Of a stretch of 64,000 nt of DNA, positions 48,135-58,258 are shown piece after piece. Position 1 is the stretch's first letter; every line of letters begins with the position of its first letter. The translations under genes were made by a program, and so were the position numbers. The DNA comes from Luteibacter aegosomatis (GTDB lineage: Bacteria > Pseudomonadota > Gammaproteobacteria > Xanthomonadales > Rhodanobacteraceae): assembly GCF_023078455.1 (NCBI RefSeq), contig NZ_CP095740.1, forward strand, positions 1,414,001 to 1,478,000. Direction: 5' to 3'. Below the pieces are notes generated by a model. That model was not told where the DNA came from and ran no database searches. It saw only the letters and a list, made by a program, of their open reading frames with translations.

Positions 48135-49742
48135 ATGAAAACCCCCAGCCTCCTTCGCGGCATGCTGTCCTTCAGCGGCATGACCATGGTCTCCCGCGTG
48201 CTCGGCCTGGTCCGCGACATGGCGATCAATGCCTCGTTCGGTGCCAATGCCGCCACCGACGCCTTCTGGGTCGCCTTCCGCATTCCCAATTTCATGCGCC
48301 GATTGTTCGCGGAGGGTTCGTTCTCCACGGCCTTCGTGCCCGTGTTCACCGAGGTGAAGGAGACGCGCCCCCATGGCGACCTCAAGGCGCTGATGGCCCG
48401 TACCTCGGGAACCCTGGGCGGTGTGCTGCTGCTGGTCGTGGCGATCGGCATCCTTTTCGCACCCCAGGTCACCGCGTTGTTCTCCCCGGGCGCGGTGGAT
48501 ACGCCGGAGAAATTCGACCTCACGGTCAACCTCCTGCGCCTGACCTTTCCCTTCCTGCTCTTCGTGTCGCTCACCGCCCTGTGCGGTGGCGCGCTGAACA
48601 GCTTCCACCGATTCGGCCTGCCGGCGCTGACGCCGGTGATCCTCAACCTGTGCATGATCGCCGGCGCGCTGTGGCTGGCGCCGAAGCTGCATACGCCGAT
48701 CATGGCGATGGGCTGGGCGATCCTCGTCGCGGGCGTGCTGCAGTTGCTCTTCCAGCTTCCGGCGCTGCGCCAGCTCGACCTGCTGGCCCTCCCGCGCTGG
48801 GGCTGGAGCTCCCCCGACGTGCGCCGGATCATGGGCCTGATGGTGCCGACGCTGTTCGGCTCGTCGGTGGCGCAGATCAACCTGCTGCTCGACACCATCA
48901 TCGCCTCGCTGCTGATCGCCGGTTCGCAGAGCTGGCTGTCGCAGGCCGACCGCTTCCTCGAGTTGCCGCTGGGCGTGTTCGGCGTGGCCCTCGGCACGGT
49001 GATCCTGCCCTCGCTGTCGCGCCACCACGTGGCCACCGACAAGGACGGCTTCTCCAGGGCGCTCGACTGGGGCCTGCGCACCACGCTGCTGATCGCCGTG
49101 CCGGCGATGTTCGCGCTGATGATCCTCTCCGTGCCGCTGGTGGCGACGATCTTCCAGCATGGGCGCTTCACGGCCTTCGACACGAAGATGGCGTCGATGT
49201 CGATCTCGGCGTTGAGCTTCGGATTGCCGGCCTTCGCCCTGGTGAAGGTGGTGCTGCCCGCCTTCTACGCCCGCAAGGATACGAAGACGCCGGTGCGCGC
49301 GGGCGTCGCCTCGCTGGTGTTCAACATGGTCTTCAACGTGATCTTCCTGGCCTTGCTGTTTTTCCTCTGGGCCTCCCCCGAGCAGAAGGCCGGTTCGTGG
49401 TTCGAGGCCCTTTCCGCCATCCCTGGCCTGCACATGGCGCTGGGCATGGCCAGCGCACTGGCCAGCTACCTCAATCTCGCGCTGCTCTGGCGCTGGCTGG
49501 GCAAGGCGGGGGTCTACACCCCCCAGCCGGGCTGGAGCCGCCACCTGGTCCGCCTCGGCGCGGCCTGCGCCGCCATGGTGATCGTGCTCCTCGCGGGCCT
49601 GCACGTGTGGCCGGAATGGAGCGACGTCGAGAAGTGGGAGCGGGTCTGGCGCCTGGCCGTGCTGGTCGGCGCCGGCGGCGGGGCCTACCTGGCGGCGCTG
49701 TTCGCCATGGGGTTCCGGCTGCGCGACCTGCGCGCGCGATGA
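48135..49742 (+). CDS. murJ: Lipid II flippase MurJ (MviN)
   Basis: A 535-residue multipass membrane protein of the MOP superfamily that moves lipid II across the inner membrane for peptidoglycan synthesis. It starts LRGMLSFSGMTMVSRVLGLVRDMAINASFG and contains FWVAFRIPNFMRRLFAEGSFSTAFVPVF, the family signature, plus many hydrophobic segments (14 expected). The order murJ-ribF-ileS-lspA-ispH is conserved in gammaproteobacteria. Confidence 0.97.
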   Translation: MKTPSLLRGMLSFSGMTMVSRVLGLVRDMAINASFGANAATDAFWVAFRIPNFMRRLFAEGSFSTAFVPVFTEVKETRPHGDLKALMARTSGTLGGVLLLVVAIGILFAPQVTALFSPGAVDTPEKFDLTVNLLRLTFPFLLFVSLTALCGGALNSFHRFGLPALTPVILNLCMIAGALWLAPKLHTPIMAMGWAILVAGVLQLLFQLPALRQLDLLALPRWGWSSPDVRRIMGLMVPTLFGSSVAQINLLLDTIIASLLIAGSQSWLSQADRFLELPLGVFGVALGTVILPSLSRHHVATDKDGFSRALDWGLRTTLLIAVPAMFALMILSVPLVATIFQHGRFTAFDTKMASMSISALSFGLPAFALVKVVLPAFYARKDTKTPVRAGVASLVFNMVFNVIFLALLFFLWASPEQKAGSWFEALSAIPGLHMALGMASALASYLNLALLWRWLGKAGVYTPQPGWSRHLVRLGAACAAMVIVLLAGLHVWPEWSDVEKWERVWRLAVLVGAGGGAYLAALFAMGFRLRDLRAR

Positions 49743-49769
49743 GCCCGCGATGACGGCACGTACGCCGCA

Positions 49770-49797
49770 TTGTGCGGCGCAATGGGGCCGCTATACT
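49770..49797 (+). promoter_or_regulatory. Promoter candidate for ribF-ileS
   Basis: TTGTGC, 16-base spacer, TATACT, in the gap between murJ and ribF. It would give a leader of about 40 bases to the ribF ATG. Confidence 0.55.
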
Positions 49798-49841
49798 GGC
49801 CCGATGGCTTTTATTCCGCATCGATCCCAGGACGCCCGCGC

Positions 49842-50798
49842 ATGACCCTGCGACTCCATCGCGACGTCGACGGCCCCTGCCTCGCGCCCGAAGGCAGCAT
49901 CGTCGCGATCGGCGCGTTCGACGGGCTTCACCTGGGGCACCAGGCGATCCTCGCCGAGGTGCGCCGTCGGGCCGGGGAGCGTGGCCTCGCGCCCGCCGTG
50001 ATCACCTTCGAGCCGTTGCCGCGCGCCTATTTCTCCGCCGAGCCGGTGCCCCGCCTTTCGGGCATGCGCGAAAAGGCCGAGGGCATGGGCGCGGCGGGCA
50101 TCCGCGAACTGCTCTCCCTGCGCTTCGACAAGGCGCTGACCGAGATGGGGGCCGAGGATTTCGTCCGCCGCGTGATCGTCGGCCGAATGGCCGCCCGCGA
50201 GGTGTGGGTGGGCGAGGATTTCCGCTTCGGCCATCGCCGCGGCGGCGATTTCGCGCTGCTGGCGCGCATGGGTACCGAGCTGGGCTTTACCGCTCATGCG
50301 GTCGCGCCCGTGGTCGTGGACGGCGAGCGCGTGTCCTCGTCGCGAGTGCGCGCGTTGCTCGCGGAAAGCCGCTTCGCCGACGCCGCCACGCTCCTGGGGC
50401 GCCCCTTCGTGATCGACGGGCACGTCGAGCACGGCCAGCAGCTCGGCCGCACGCTGGGCTACCCCACGGCCAACGTGCACCTTCGCGAGCGGGTGAGCCC
50501 CATCCAGGGCATTTTCGCCGTACGCATCGGTATCGGCGACGGTCCATGCAGTTGGCCCGGCGTGGCCAGCCTCGGGTTCCGGCCCACGGTGAACGAAGTG
50601 CGCGAACCCTTGCTCGAAGCCCACCTGTTCGATTTCTCCGGCGATCTCTACGGCCAGCGCATCGGCGTGGAATTCGTGCGGAAGCTCAGGGACGAAGCGA
50701 AGTTCGACGATCTCGACGCCCTCACGGTGCAGATGCGCCAGGACGAGATCGACGCGCGGCAGGCCCTTGGGATGAACCCCATTCTTGTCAATGCATGA
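49842..50798 (+). CDS. ribF: Bifunctional riboflavin kinase/FAD synthetase
   Basis: A 318-residue enzyme that makes FMN and FAD. N-terminal FAD synthetase nucleotidyltransferase: [15 protein letters not shown], then [14 protein letters not shown] and [11 protein letters not shown]-terminal riboflavin kinase: [26 protein letters not shown] and the [13 protein letters not shown] end. It precedes ileS by 40 bases. Confidence 0.96.
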   Translation: MTLRLHRDVDGPCLAPEGSIVAIGAFDGLHLGHQAILAEVRRRAGERGLAPAVITFEPLPRAYFSAEPVPRLSGMREKAEGMGAAGIRELLSLRFDKALTEMGAEDFVRRVIVGRMAAREVWVGEDFRFGHRRGGDFALLARMGTELGFTAHAVAPVVVDGERVSSSRVRALLAESRFADAATLLGRPFVIDGHVEHGQQLGRTLGYPTANVHLRERVSPIQGIFAVRIGIGDGPCSWPGVASLGFRPTVNEVREPLLEAHLFDFSGDLYGQRIGVEFVRKLRDEAKFDDLDALTVQMRQDEIDARQALGMNPILVNA

Positions 50799-50838
50799 GG
50801 CGCCTCGCGCCTTTTCGAGAAACCCACGGTTGCCAGCG

Positions 50839-53700
50839 ATGACCCAGGACTACAAGCACACCATCAATCTGCCGCAGACCGCGTTCCCCATGCGCGGCGA
50901 CCTGCCCAAGCGCGAGCCGGAATGGCTGGCCGGGTGGGAGCGCGTGGGCCGCTATGCGCAGATCCAGGAGAAGACCGCCGGCCGCGACAAGGTGTTCGTG
51001 CTGCACGACGGCCCCCCGTACGCCAACGGCGTCATCCACCTCGGCCACGCGGTCAACAAGGTGCTGAAGGACGTCGTGGTCAAGTCCAAGCTGATGGCCG
51101 GCTACCGCGCGCCCTACGTGCCGGGCTGGGACTGCCACGGCCTGCCCATCGAAATCGCCATCGAGAAGAAGTTCGGCAAGGCGGGCGACAAGCTCGATGC
51201 CGCCGCGTTCCGGCAGAAGTGCCGCGAATACGCGCTGGCGCAGATCGACCTGCAGCGCACCGACTTCAAGCGCCTGGGCGTGCTCGGCGACTGGGAAAAG
51301 CCGTATCGCACCCTCGATTTCACCTATGAGGCAGACATGATCCGCGCGCTCGCGCGCATCGTGGCCAACGGTCACGTGGTGCGCGGCGCCAAGCCGGTCT
51401 ACTGGTGCTTCGATTGCGGTTCGGCGCTGGCCGAGGCCGAGATCGAATACGCCGAGCGCACCTCGCCGGCCGTCGACGTGGCTTACGACGCCGTCTATCC
51501 GAAGGACATCGGCGTCGACTTCGGGGTGGACGTCGGCGACGCCATCGTGGCCGTGCCCATCTGGACCACCACGCCGTGGACGTTGCCCTCCAGCCAGGCC
51601 GTGTCGCTCGGCGGCGACATCGAGTACGCGCTGGTCGAAGGGCCGTCGCGCGACGGCCGTCGCGTGCTGCTGGTGATCGCTTCGGCGCTCGCCGAGAAGG
51701 CGCTCGCCCGTTATGGCGTCGAGTCGGTGAACGTGCTCGGCCGCGTGCAGGGTGCCGTGCTCGAGAACAAGCCGCTGCGCCACCCCTTCTACGACAAGCA
51801 GGTGCCGTTGATCCTCGGCGACCACGTGTCGGCCGACGACGGCACCGGTGCCGTGCACACGTCGCCCGATCATGGCGCGGAAGACTTCGCCGTGGGCCTC
51901 CATTACGGTATCGGCACGCTCAACTACGTGGACGGCCGCGGCGTCTACCGTCCCGAGGTGCCGTTCGTGGCGCCGGATACCGCGCTCGCCGGACAGCACA
52001 TCTGGAAGGCCAACGACGTCATCGTCGATCTGCTGCGCTCGCGCGGCGTGCTGCTGGCCTTCGCCAAGCTCACCCACAGCTACCCGCATTGCTGGCGCCA
52101 CAAGACCCCGGTCATCTACCGCGCCACGCCGCAATGGTTCATCGGCATGGAACAGGCCGACCTGCGCCGCACCGCGCTCAGCTCGATCAAGAGCGTGCGC
52201 TGGGTGCCGGGTTGGGGCGAAGAGCGCATCGCGGGCATGGTCGACGGGCGTCCCGACTGGTGCATCTCGCGCCAGCGCACCTGGGGCGTGCCCATCACGC
52301 TGTTCGTCGACAAGGTCACCCACGAGCCGCATCCGGACTCCGTCGCGCTGATGGAGAAGGTGGCGCAGAAGGTGGCGCACGAGGGCATCGATGCGTGGTT
52401 CGCGCTCGATGCGCGCGAGCTGATCGGCGACGACGCCGATCGCTACGAAAAGGTGACCGACGTGCTCGACGTCTGGTTCGACTCCGGCGTGAGCCACTTC
52501 GCCGTGATCGGCGCGCGTCCCGAATTGCAAGCCGGCGACGCCTCCGAATACAAGGTGATGTACCTGGAGGGTTCCGACCAGCATCGCGGCTGGTTCCAGT
52601 CGTCGCTGCTCACCTCGGCCGCTATCCACGGACGTGCGCCGTACGACCACGTGCTCACCCACGGTTTCACCGTGGACGCGCAGGGCCGCAAGATGTCCAA
52701 GTCGCTGGGCAACGGCATCGAGCCCCAGGAAATCATGAAAACCCTGGGCGCCGACATCCTGCGCCTGTGGATCTGCTCGACCGACTATCGCAACGAGATG
52801 GCGCTGTCGGACGAGATCCTGAAGCGCGTGACGGACACCTATCGCCGCGTGCGCAACACGGCGCGCTTCCTGCTGGGCAACCTCGACGGGTTCGACCCCG
52901 ACAAGCACCTGCTCGCCACCGAGGCTTGCGTCGAACTCGACCGCTGGGCCGTGCAGCAGGCGGCCGACGTGCAGGCGGCGATCGTCGCGGCCTACGAGCG
53001 CTACGACTTCCCCGAGATCGTGCAGCGCGTGCAGAACTTCTGCACCAACGAACTGGGCGCGCTGTATCTCGACGTCACGAAGGATCGCCTCTACACGATG
53101 CCGACCGACAGCCGCGGTCGCCGCAGCGCGCAGAGCGCGATGTATCGCATCGTGGAGGCGATGGTGCGCTGGATCGCGCCGATCATGAGCTTTACGGCCG
53201 AGGAGATCTGGCAGCAGTTGCCCGGGACGCGCGGTGAATCGGTGCTGTTCGAGACCTTCTACGAAGGGCTCGACGTACGCCAGGATGCGGACGCCCGCGC
53301 CTGGTGGAGCAACCTGCTGGCGATTCGCGATACCGCGTCCCGCGTGCTCGAGGGCATGCGCAAGGCCGGCCAGATCGGCGCGTCGCTCGACGCCACGCTG
53401 ACCGTCCATGCGGATCTCCCCACGCAGACGGCGCTGGCCGAGTCGGCGAGCGAGTTGCGGTTCTTCTTCATCACTTCCGACGTGGTACTGGCCCCGCTCG
53501 ACGGCCGCCCGGCGTCGGCGGAGCGCGTGGAGGTCGACGGTGCCGAGGTTTACGTCTCGGCCAGCGTCAACGAGGACGCCAAGTGCGTCCGTTGCTGGCA
53601 CCACCGCCCGGATGTCGGCGTCGATCCCGCCCATCCGGAGATCTGTGGCCGCTGCGTCGAGAACGTGGTGGGGCAGGGCGAAGACCGCCGCTGGTTCTGA
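50839..53700 (+). CDS. ileS: Isoleucyl-tRNA synthetase
   Basis: A 953-residue class I synthetase. The HIGH-type motif is [13 protein letters not shown] (about residue 68), KMSKS is [11 protein letters not shown] (about residue 618), and the editing CP1 domain has [13 protein letters not shown]. The C-terminal zinc finger CVRCWHH...CGRCVENV is complete, as in bacterial-type IleRS. It is followed by lspA after 72 bases. Confidence 0.98.
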   Translation: MTQDYKHTINLPQTAFPMRGDLPKREPEWLAGWERVGRYAQIQEKTAGRDKVFVLHDGPPYANGVIHLGHAVNKVLKDVVVKSKLMAGYRAPYVPGWDCHGLPIEIAIEKKFGKAGDKLDAAAFRQKCREYALAQIDLQRTDFKRLGVLGDWEKPYRTLDFTYEADMIRALARIVANGHVVRGAKPVYWCFDCGSALAEAEIEYAERTSPAVDVAYDAVYPKDIGVDFGVDVGDAIVAVPIWTTTPWTLPSSQAVSLGGDIEYALVEGPSRDGRRVLLVIASALAEKALARYGVESVNVLGRVQGAVLENKPLRHPFYDKQVPLILGDHVSADDGTGAVHTSPDHGAEDFAVGLHYGIGTLNYVDGRGVYRPEVPFVAPDTALAGQHIWKANDVIVDLLRSRGVLLAFAKLTHSYPHCWRHKTPVIYRATPQWFIGMEQADLRRTALSSIKSVRWVPGWGEERIAGMVDGRPDWCISRQRTWGVPITLFVDKVTHEPHPDSVALMEKVAQKVAHEGIDAWFALDARELIGDDADRYEKVTDVLDVWFDSGVSHFAVIGARPELQAGDASEYKVMYLEGSDQHRGWFQSSLLTSAAIHGRAPYDHVLTHGFTVDAQGRKMSKSLGNGIEPQEIMKTLGADILRLWICSTDYRNEMALSDEILKRVTDTYRRVRNTARFLLGNLDGFDPDKHLLATEACVELDRWAVQQAADVQAAIVAAYERYDFPEIVQRVQNFCTNELGALYLDVTKDRLYTMPTDSRGRRSAQSAMYRIVEAMVRWIAPIMSFTAEEIWQQLPGTRGESVLFETFYEGLDVRQDADARAWWSNLLAIRDTASRVLEGMRKAGQIGASLDATLTVHADLPTQTALAESASELRFFFITSDVVLAPLDGRPASAERVEVDGAEVYVSASVNEDAKCVRCWHHRPDVGVDPAHPEICGRCVENVVGQGEDRRWF

Positions 53701-53772
53701 TCGGCGACGACCACCCGTGGCCCGTGCCGCCCGAGCGGCGCGGGCCGACTCCACCTTCGATGGCCTGACCGA

Positions 53773-54273
53773 ATGACCGTACGCCCCAAACCCAATGCAT
53801 TGTCCTGGCTATGGCTCGCCGCCGCCATGATCGTGCTCGACCAGCTCACCAAGTGGTGGGCGCTGACGGCCCTGCAGCCCCCCGAAACCCCGCATCCGGT
53901 GATCCCGGGCCTGCTCAACTGGACGCTCACCTTCAATACCGGTGCCGCGTTCAGCTTCCTGGCCGACAGTGCCGGTTGGCAGCGTTGGTTCTTCGCGCTG
54001 CTGGCGGTGGGCATCAGCGCCACGCTCAGCGTCTGGCTCGCCCGTACCCCGCGAGGCGACTGGCGCACGGCCTTGCCGCTGGCCCTCATCGTCGGTGGTG
54101 CCCTGGGCAATCTCATCGATCGCCTGCACGCGGCCAAGGTGACCGATTTCATCCAGGTGTTCATCGGCAGCTACCCGTTTCCCGTCTTCAACGTGGCCGA
54201 TTCGGCCATCAGCGTGGGGGCGGTGGCGCTGATCGTGTTCAGCCTGTTTTCCGGTTCGCAGAAGTCGCCCTGA
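53773..54273 (+). CDS. lspA: Lipoprotein signal peptidase (signal peptidase II)
   Basis: A 166-residue inner-membrane aspartic protease that removes signal peptides from diacylated lipoproteins, acting after Lgt. Seen: VLDQLTKWWAL, FNTGAAFSFLAD, GGALGNLIDRLHAAKVTDFI with one catalytic Asp, and FPVFNVADSAISVG with the other. Four transmembrane segments. It lies between ileS and ispH. Confidence 0.97.
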   Translation: MTVRPKPNALSWLWLAAAMIVLDQLTKWWALTALQPPETPHPVIPGLLNWTLTFNTGAAFSFLADSAGWQRWFFALLAVGISATLSVWLARTPRGDWRTALPLALIVGGALGNLIDRLHAAKVTDFIQVFIGSYPFPVFNVADSAISVGAVALIVFSLFSGSQKSP

Positions 54274-54286
54274 TGGCTCCGTAGCG

Positions 54287-54363
54287 ATCGCGGACAGGGG
54301 GCCGCTCCCACCCTTCGGTAGGAACGCTGCTACCGGAGGGTGGGAGCGGAACCTGTCCGCGAT
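54287..54363. repeat. Paired REP element, copy D
   Basis: Left unit GATCGCGGACAGGGGGCCGCTCCCACC, inner CGGTAG...CTACCG, right unit GGTGGGAGCGGAACCTGTCCGCGATG. Arms are nearly perfect inverted repeats with a short centre. It starts 13 bases after the lspA stop, ahead of ispH on the same strand. Confidence 0.8.
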
Positions 54364-54455
54364 GGGCCTTGCGGCACCCGGCAGGCGTTGCCCAACCATG
54401 CGATAATCGTGCGGCAACCCATCTAGCGGCCCCGCGAGGCCGCCACGAGGCTTCC

Positions 54456-55397
54456 TTGGACATCCTCCTCGCCAATCCCCGCGGCTTCTGTGCCGGTGTC
54501 GACCGCGCCATCGCCATCGTCGATCGCGCGCTCGAGTCGTACGGCGCGCCGATCTACGTGCGCCATGAGGTCGTGCACAACCGCTACGTGGTCGAGCGCC
54601 TGCGCGCCGACGGTGCCGTGTTCGTCGAGGAACTCGACGAGGTACCCGACGGCTCCACGGTGATCTTCAGCGCCCACGGCGTGCCCAAGTCCGTGCGCGA
54701 GGAGGCCGACCGGCGCCGTCTCAACGTGTTCGATGCCACGTGTCCCCTGGTCACCAAGGTGCATATGGAGGTGGCCCGCCTGGGCCGCGCCGGTTACGAC
54801 GTGATCCTGATCGGCCACGACGGCCATCCCGAGGTGGAAGGCACCATGGGGCAGTGGAATCCCGCCAATCCGGGCAACATCTACCTCGTCGAATCGGTGG
54901 AAGACGTCGCCGCGTTGACGCCCTCGCAGCCGGGCAAGCTCGCCTTCGTCACCCAGACCACGCTGTCGGTGGACGACACCATCGCCATCATCAAGGCGCT
55001 GCGCACGAAATTCGACGCCATCGAAGGGCCGCGCAAGGACGACATCTGCTACGCCACGCAGAACCGCCAGGACGCCGTGCGCCGTCTCGCCGAAGCGGTG
55101 GATTTGGTGCTCGTGGTCGGCTCCGTCAACAGTTCCAACTCCAACCGCCTGCGCGAACTGGCCGAGAAGCAGGGCGTCACCGCCCATCTCATCGACGGCG
55201 CCGAGCACATCGAAAAGGCCTGGATCGACGGCAAGGCCCGTATCGGCGTCACCGCCGGCGCCTCCGCGCCCGAGAAGCTCGTGCAGGAGGTCATCGCCCG
55301 CCTGCAGTCCTGGGGCGCCGGCACGGTACGCGAGCTGGACGGCGAAGCCGAGAACATCACCTTCGCCCTCCCCAAGGAGCTGCGCCTGGCGAGCTGA
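54456..55397 (+). CDS. ispH: 4-hydroxy-3-methylbut-2-enyl diphosphate reductase
   Basis: A 313-residue iron-sulfur enzyme, last step of the MEP isoprenoid pathway. The three cluster cysteines are in [17 protein letters not shown] and [22 protein letters not shown] and [14 protein letters not shown] are family motifs. The start is TTG at 54456 with GAGG 5 bases upstream, because homologues begin (M)[14 protein letters not shown]; no ATG is near and the upstream in-frame ATG would add 29 unrelated residues. Confidence 0.95.
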   Translation: MDILLANPRGFCAGVDRAIAIVDRALESYGAPIYVRHEVVHNRYVVERLRADGAVFVEELDEVPDGSTVIFSAHGVPKSVREEADRRRLNVFDATCPLVTKVHMEVARLGRAGYDVILIGHDGHPEVEGTMGQWNPANPGNIYLVESVEDVAALTPSQPGKLAFVTQTTLSVDDTIAIIKALRTKFDAIEGPRKDDICYATQNRQDAVRRLAEAVDLVLVVGSVNSSNSNRLRELAEKQGVTAHLIDGAEHIEKAWIDGKARIGVTAGASAPEKLVQEVIARLQSWGAGTVRELDGEAENITFALPKELRLAS

Positions 55398-55440
55398 AGG
55401 CTTGCGCCCGGGCTCCGGCTTACCTACAATTCCGCCTCTC

Positions 55441-55516
55441 GCCGGAATAGCTCAGTTGGTAGAGCGCGTCATTCGTAATGATGAGGTCGTAGGTTCGATT
55501 CCTATTTCCGGCACCA
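55441..55516 (+). tRNA. tRNA-Thr(CGT)
   Basis: A 76-nt cloverleaf: acceptor GCCGGAA/TTCCGGC, D arm with GCTCAGTTGGTAGAGC, anticodon stem CGTCA/TGATG with loop TTCGTAA (anticodon CGT, reading ACG), T arm GTAGG-TTCGATT-CCTAT, and encoded ACCA. It lies after ispH with a terminator 45 bases downstream. Confidence 0.97.
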
Positions 55517-55561
55517 GATACCCCGTCGAGGGCCGTCCACACGAGCCCATGAGATGCATCC

Positions 55562-55587
55562 AAACCCGCTGAAAAGCGGGTTTTTTT
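55562..55587 (+). terminator. Terminator of tRNA-Thr
   Basis: AAACCCGCT-GAAA-AGCGGGTTT with a following T-run. Beyond it, up to 55817, I see no gene. Confidence 0.92.
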
Positions 55588-55817
55588 GTGCCCGCGCATC
55601 CATGCCCGTCCACAGGCATCCATCGCGATGCGCGATGACGGCCGCGCGTGGCCGCCGCCGTTCGCATGCCGCGCCGAGGGCGCAGGGCCCGCCGCTCACG
55701 CGCGGTGCCTTGTGCTACCCGCTGCGTCCCTGTCACAAAAGCGGGCCGTGGATCGTCAAGGTTGGGGTCGGTCGGCATGCGGCCGGACGACGGCTCTCTT
55801 TGAACAGGACCTGGAAG

Positions 55818-56273
55818 ATGAATCGCGCTAACTGGTTTACCGTTTCCCCCGACGGTGCTAAGGCATTGGGTGGGCTGCATCACTTCGTGACCACGGGCAC
55901 GGCGCTGCCGCCCAAGCTGATCCACCTGGTGTTTCTCCGCGTATCGCAGATCAATGGATGCGCGCACTGCATCGACATCCACACCCGGGACCTCATCAAG
56001 GCGGGTATGTCGATGGAAACCGTTGTGCTCGTTCCCGTCTGGCACGAGGCCGCCTATCTGTTCACGGATCGGGAGCGCGCGGCGCTGGCGTGGGCCGAAG
56101 AGGTGACGCGCGTCGGGGAAACGCATGCTTCCGACGCGGCTTACGCCGCAGCGGCGGAAGCCTTCTCCGAGAAGGACCTGGTTGACCTGACCCTGACCGT
56201 CGCGGCGATGAACGCCATCAACCGCATGGGCGTCAGCTTCCGCCTGAAACCCCGCGCCAAAGCAGACAACTGA
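55818..56273 (+). CDS. Carboxymuconolactone decarboxylase family protein (AhpD-like)
   Basis: A 151-residue all-helical protein. LVFLRVSQINGCAHCIDIHTRDLIKAGMS holds the CxxC-x3-H motif of AhpD-like peroxidase partners. HEAAYLFTDRERAALAWAEEVTRV follows. It likely works as an alkylhydroperoxide reductase-like thiol oxidoreductase. ATG 55818 has GGAAG 5 bases upstream. It is flanked by the 300-bp gap after the tRNA and by a convergent gene. Confidence 0.92.
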   Translation: MNRANWFTVSPDGAKALGGLHHFVTTGTALPPKLIHLVFLRVSQINGCAHCIDIHTRDLIKAGMSMETVVLVPVWHEAAYLFTDRERAALAWAEEVTRVGETHASDAAYAAAAEAFSEKDLVDLTLTVAAMNAINRMGVSFRLKPRAKADN

Positions 56274-56336
56274 TCGTCCAGGTTCAGCTCGCTCGCCTTG
56301 CGGGTGGGGGCCGGGAACATGGGCTTGGCCGTCGAC

Positions 56337-56780
56337 TTACGCTGCCAGCCGGGCATTCGCGCCGAGGTAGCGCAAGCCGATCGAGAGGGCCATGTCGTAA
56401 CCCGCCATGGCGTTGCCTGGCACCACGACGCTGACCAGCGACGGATGTCCGGGAACCAGTGTCGACGCATCCGACTGGTCGCTGCCGTCGTGGATTTCGA
56501 TATAGGGCACGTCGAGCGAGGCGAGTGCGTGGCGCAGTGGCGCCACGTCGCTTTCGGGAATCTCGGCGGCGTCGACGTCCAGAAGCACGAGGTCCGCGCG
56601 GTCGACCGGCGAGCGATCGAGATGGCCGGTCAATTCCACGAAATCCTGGCAGGGCCGCCAGAGCAGGTCGACACCGGCGGCCTGAGCCCTTTCCCACAGT
56701 TTCCACATGGCATCGTCGGCGAGCGGGGTGGTGGAGGAAGTGGCGTCGTGACGCGGACCGGTGATGACGACGATCGACAT
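56337..56780 (-). CDS. Degenerate type II 3-dehydroquinate dehydratase-like protein
   Basis: A 147-residue flavodoxin-like fold protein. Start SIVVITGPRHDATSS, middle DRADLVLLDVDAAEIPESDVAPLRHALASLDVPYIEIHDG and end SVVVPGNAMAGYDMALSIGLRYL follow the layout of type II dehydroquinases (LNGPNLNLLG; EVHLSN; GYxxAL). The catalytic elements are missing: no REPxxYG, no AHTS-like His, no NPGA/SN pair and no RE-F-R after the HLSN position. It may be a non-enzymatic paralogue or bind a different ligand. The true aroQ is not in the window. Confidence 0.5.
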   Translation of the reverse strand: MSIVVITGPRHDATSSTTPLADDAMWKLWERAQAAGVDLLWRPCQDFVELTGHLDRSPVDRADLVLLDVDAAEIPESDVAPLRHALASLDVPYIEIHDGSDQSDASTLVPGHPSLVSVVVPGNAMAGYDMALSIGLRYLGANARLAA

Positions 56781-56937
56781 CGCAGCAACTCGTGGGGAAG
56801 GGACGCCAGTATCCCGGAGGCTCCCGTAAAAAAGCTGCACGCCCCGGGCGCTTTTCGGGTAACGACGGCGTAAACATTCGCGAGCGTGTGCAGCGGTGTC
56901 CGGTGGTGCTAATTTGCCCGCTTTCCAAGGAGGTCAC

Positions 56938-57501
56938 ATGGAGCCGCAAGACACCACCATCACCACGACCCGGCTTCGCCTGGATCGTCTCGTCCCCGCC
57001 GATGCCGCCCAGCTGTTTGCCTACCGTGGCGACGATGCCGTGGCCCGCTACCAAGGATGGCGTCCGGTGGACGAGGCCGAGGCCGTGCGTTTCATCGACG
57101 ACCAATCCAAGCTGGTGTTCCACACCCCGGATAGCTGGGCGCAGCTGGCGATCCGCGATCGTTCGACCGGGGAGCTGCTGGGCGACCTCGGCGTGCATTT
57201 CCCGGCGGACAAGCAGTCGCCCATCGAATTCGGGATATCGCTTCGCCCGGATCGCCAAGGGAAGGGTTATGCCCGCGAGGCCATGGGCGCCTTGCTCGAC
57301 CTGGCGTTCAAGGACTGGGGGTATCGCCGCACCGTCGGCTCGGTGGATCCACGCAACGTGGCGAGCATCGCCTTGCTGGAGTCACTGGGTTATCGCCGTG
57401 AAGCGCATCACGTGGAAGCCTATTTTTTCCGTGGCGAGTGGGTGGACGACGTGATCTACGCAATGCTCGATCGGGAGTGGCGTTCCACCGCAACGCGGTG
57501 A
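56938..57501 (+). CDS. GNAT family N-acetyltransferase (RimJ/RimL-like)
   Basis: A 187-residue acetyltransferase. TTTRLRLDRLVPADAAQLFAYRGDDAVARYQGW starts the RimJ-type fold, and the acetyl-CoA site is RPDRQGKGYAREAMGALLDLAF (R/QxxGxG/A). VDPRNVASIALLESLGYRREAHHVEAYF follows. AAGGAGG lies 6 bases before the ATG. Its substrate is unknown; protein N-termini, antibiotics or small amines are possible. Confidence 0.93.
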   Translation: MEPQDTTITTTRLRLDRLVPADAAQLFAYRGDDAVARYQGWRPVDEAEAVRFIDDQSKLVFHTPDSWAQLAIRDRSTGELLGDLGVHFPADKQSPIEFGISLRPDRQGKGYAREAMGALLDLAFKDWGYRRTVGSVDPRNVASIALLESLGYRREAHHVEAYFFRGEWVDDVIYAMLDREWRSTATR

Positions 57502-57615
57502 GGCGATCTTCGCGACGTGCCTGGAGTGCGTCGATTCGGCAGTCGGCCACGGTTTGCACGTCGCCTTCATCGCGGGGGTGCCACATATGCCGGTCGGCCC
57601 CTGCGACGGTGAGCG

Positions 57616-57834
57616 ATGAGCGAGCGCTACCTGAAAATCTACGTCGTGCATCCACCCGAACCCGGCGCGGAGTGGGCCGTGCGCGTCGATGCCGAGAAGC
57701 CGGTCCGCTTTGCCGCCGAAAATCAGGCGCTGGCCTATGCCTTGAAACAGGCTCGGGCCAGGCACCGGCCGGGGCTGACGGTGGATCTGAGGGTGGAAGA
57801 CGACCACGGCCGCTGGCGGTCGATGACTCTTTGA
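57616..57834 (+). CDS. Small hypothetical protein, DUF2188-like
   Basis: A 72-residue protein of alternating strands and one helix: YLKIYVVHPPEPGAEWAVRVDAEKPVRFA, then ENQALAYALKQARARH. This layout resembles DUF2188-type small beta-alpha-beta proteins. No signal peptide. GTGAGCG precedes the ATG, so the ribosome site is weak. Function unknown. Confidence 0.5.
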   Translation: MSERYLKIYVVHPPEPGAEWAVRVDAEKPVRFAAENQALAYALKQARARHRPGLTVDLRVEDDHGRWRSMTL

Positions 57835-57860
57835 CGGGAGGGATGCATGTACTCGCGGAC

Positions 57861-58121
57861 TCAGGCTGCCGCGGCCAAGCGCGCCAGGGCACCCGCCTTG
57901 GGCGGCGAAAGATGGCCCAGGGGAGCGTCGGGAATGAAGCGCCAGTCGCCGAGGCGCCGGGGAACCCAGTGCGGCGTGGACTCACGCAGCCCGCGGATCG
58001 CGTCTTCCGGCGTCTCGTAACGGCCTACTTCCTGCGCACCTTGCAGGGCGCGCCAGCGGTGGCCGTGGCGAACGATTCGGAACGGAACTTCGGCGGCGGT
58101 ATAAACGTATTGCGCGATCAC
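57861..58121 (-). CDS. Small hypothetical protein
   Basis: An 86-residue protein I do not recognise. It contains VPFRIVRHGHRWRALQGAQEVGRYETPEDAIRGLRE, which resembles a compact strand-strand-helix unit, and a Pro/Ala-rich tail. GAAAGGAGAG lies just before the ATG on the minus strand, a good ribosome site. It converges on the 72-residue gene with a 26-base gap. Confidence 0.55.
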   Translation of the reverse strand: MIAQYVYTAAEVPFRIVRHGHRWRALQGAQEVGRYETPEDAIRGLRESTPHWVPRRLGDWRFIPDAPLGHLSPPKAGALARLAAAA

Positions 58122-58236
58122 GGTACGACTCTCCTTTCAAGCCCGGGAATTCTGGCCGGGACTCCGTGACCGCTGTGTTATCCCGGCACTACCCTGGCGT
58201 GTCGGCGTTCAGCGTCGTGTACGGGGCGACAAAACT

Positions 58237-58258
58237 GACGAGCGCCTAGCCGCTCGTC
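58237..58258 (+). promoter_or_regulatory. Hairpin in the pilV upstream region
   Basis: GACGAGCG-CCTAGC-CGCTCGTC: perfect 8-bp stem, 6-base loop. A second small CCGAC/GTCGG repeat follows at 58269-58283. The 229-bp gap before pilV should also hold the operon promoter, but no convincing -24/-12 or -35/-10 pair was found. Confidence 0.4.

Noticed and set aside
48099..49604. A 501-codon frame antisense to murJ
   Set aside because: Gln/Arg/His-rich shadow without a start site; murJ is clear.
50788..53754. A 988-codon frame antisense to ileS
   Set aside because: Shadow of a long GC-rich gene; no domains or ribosome site.
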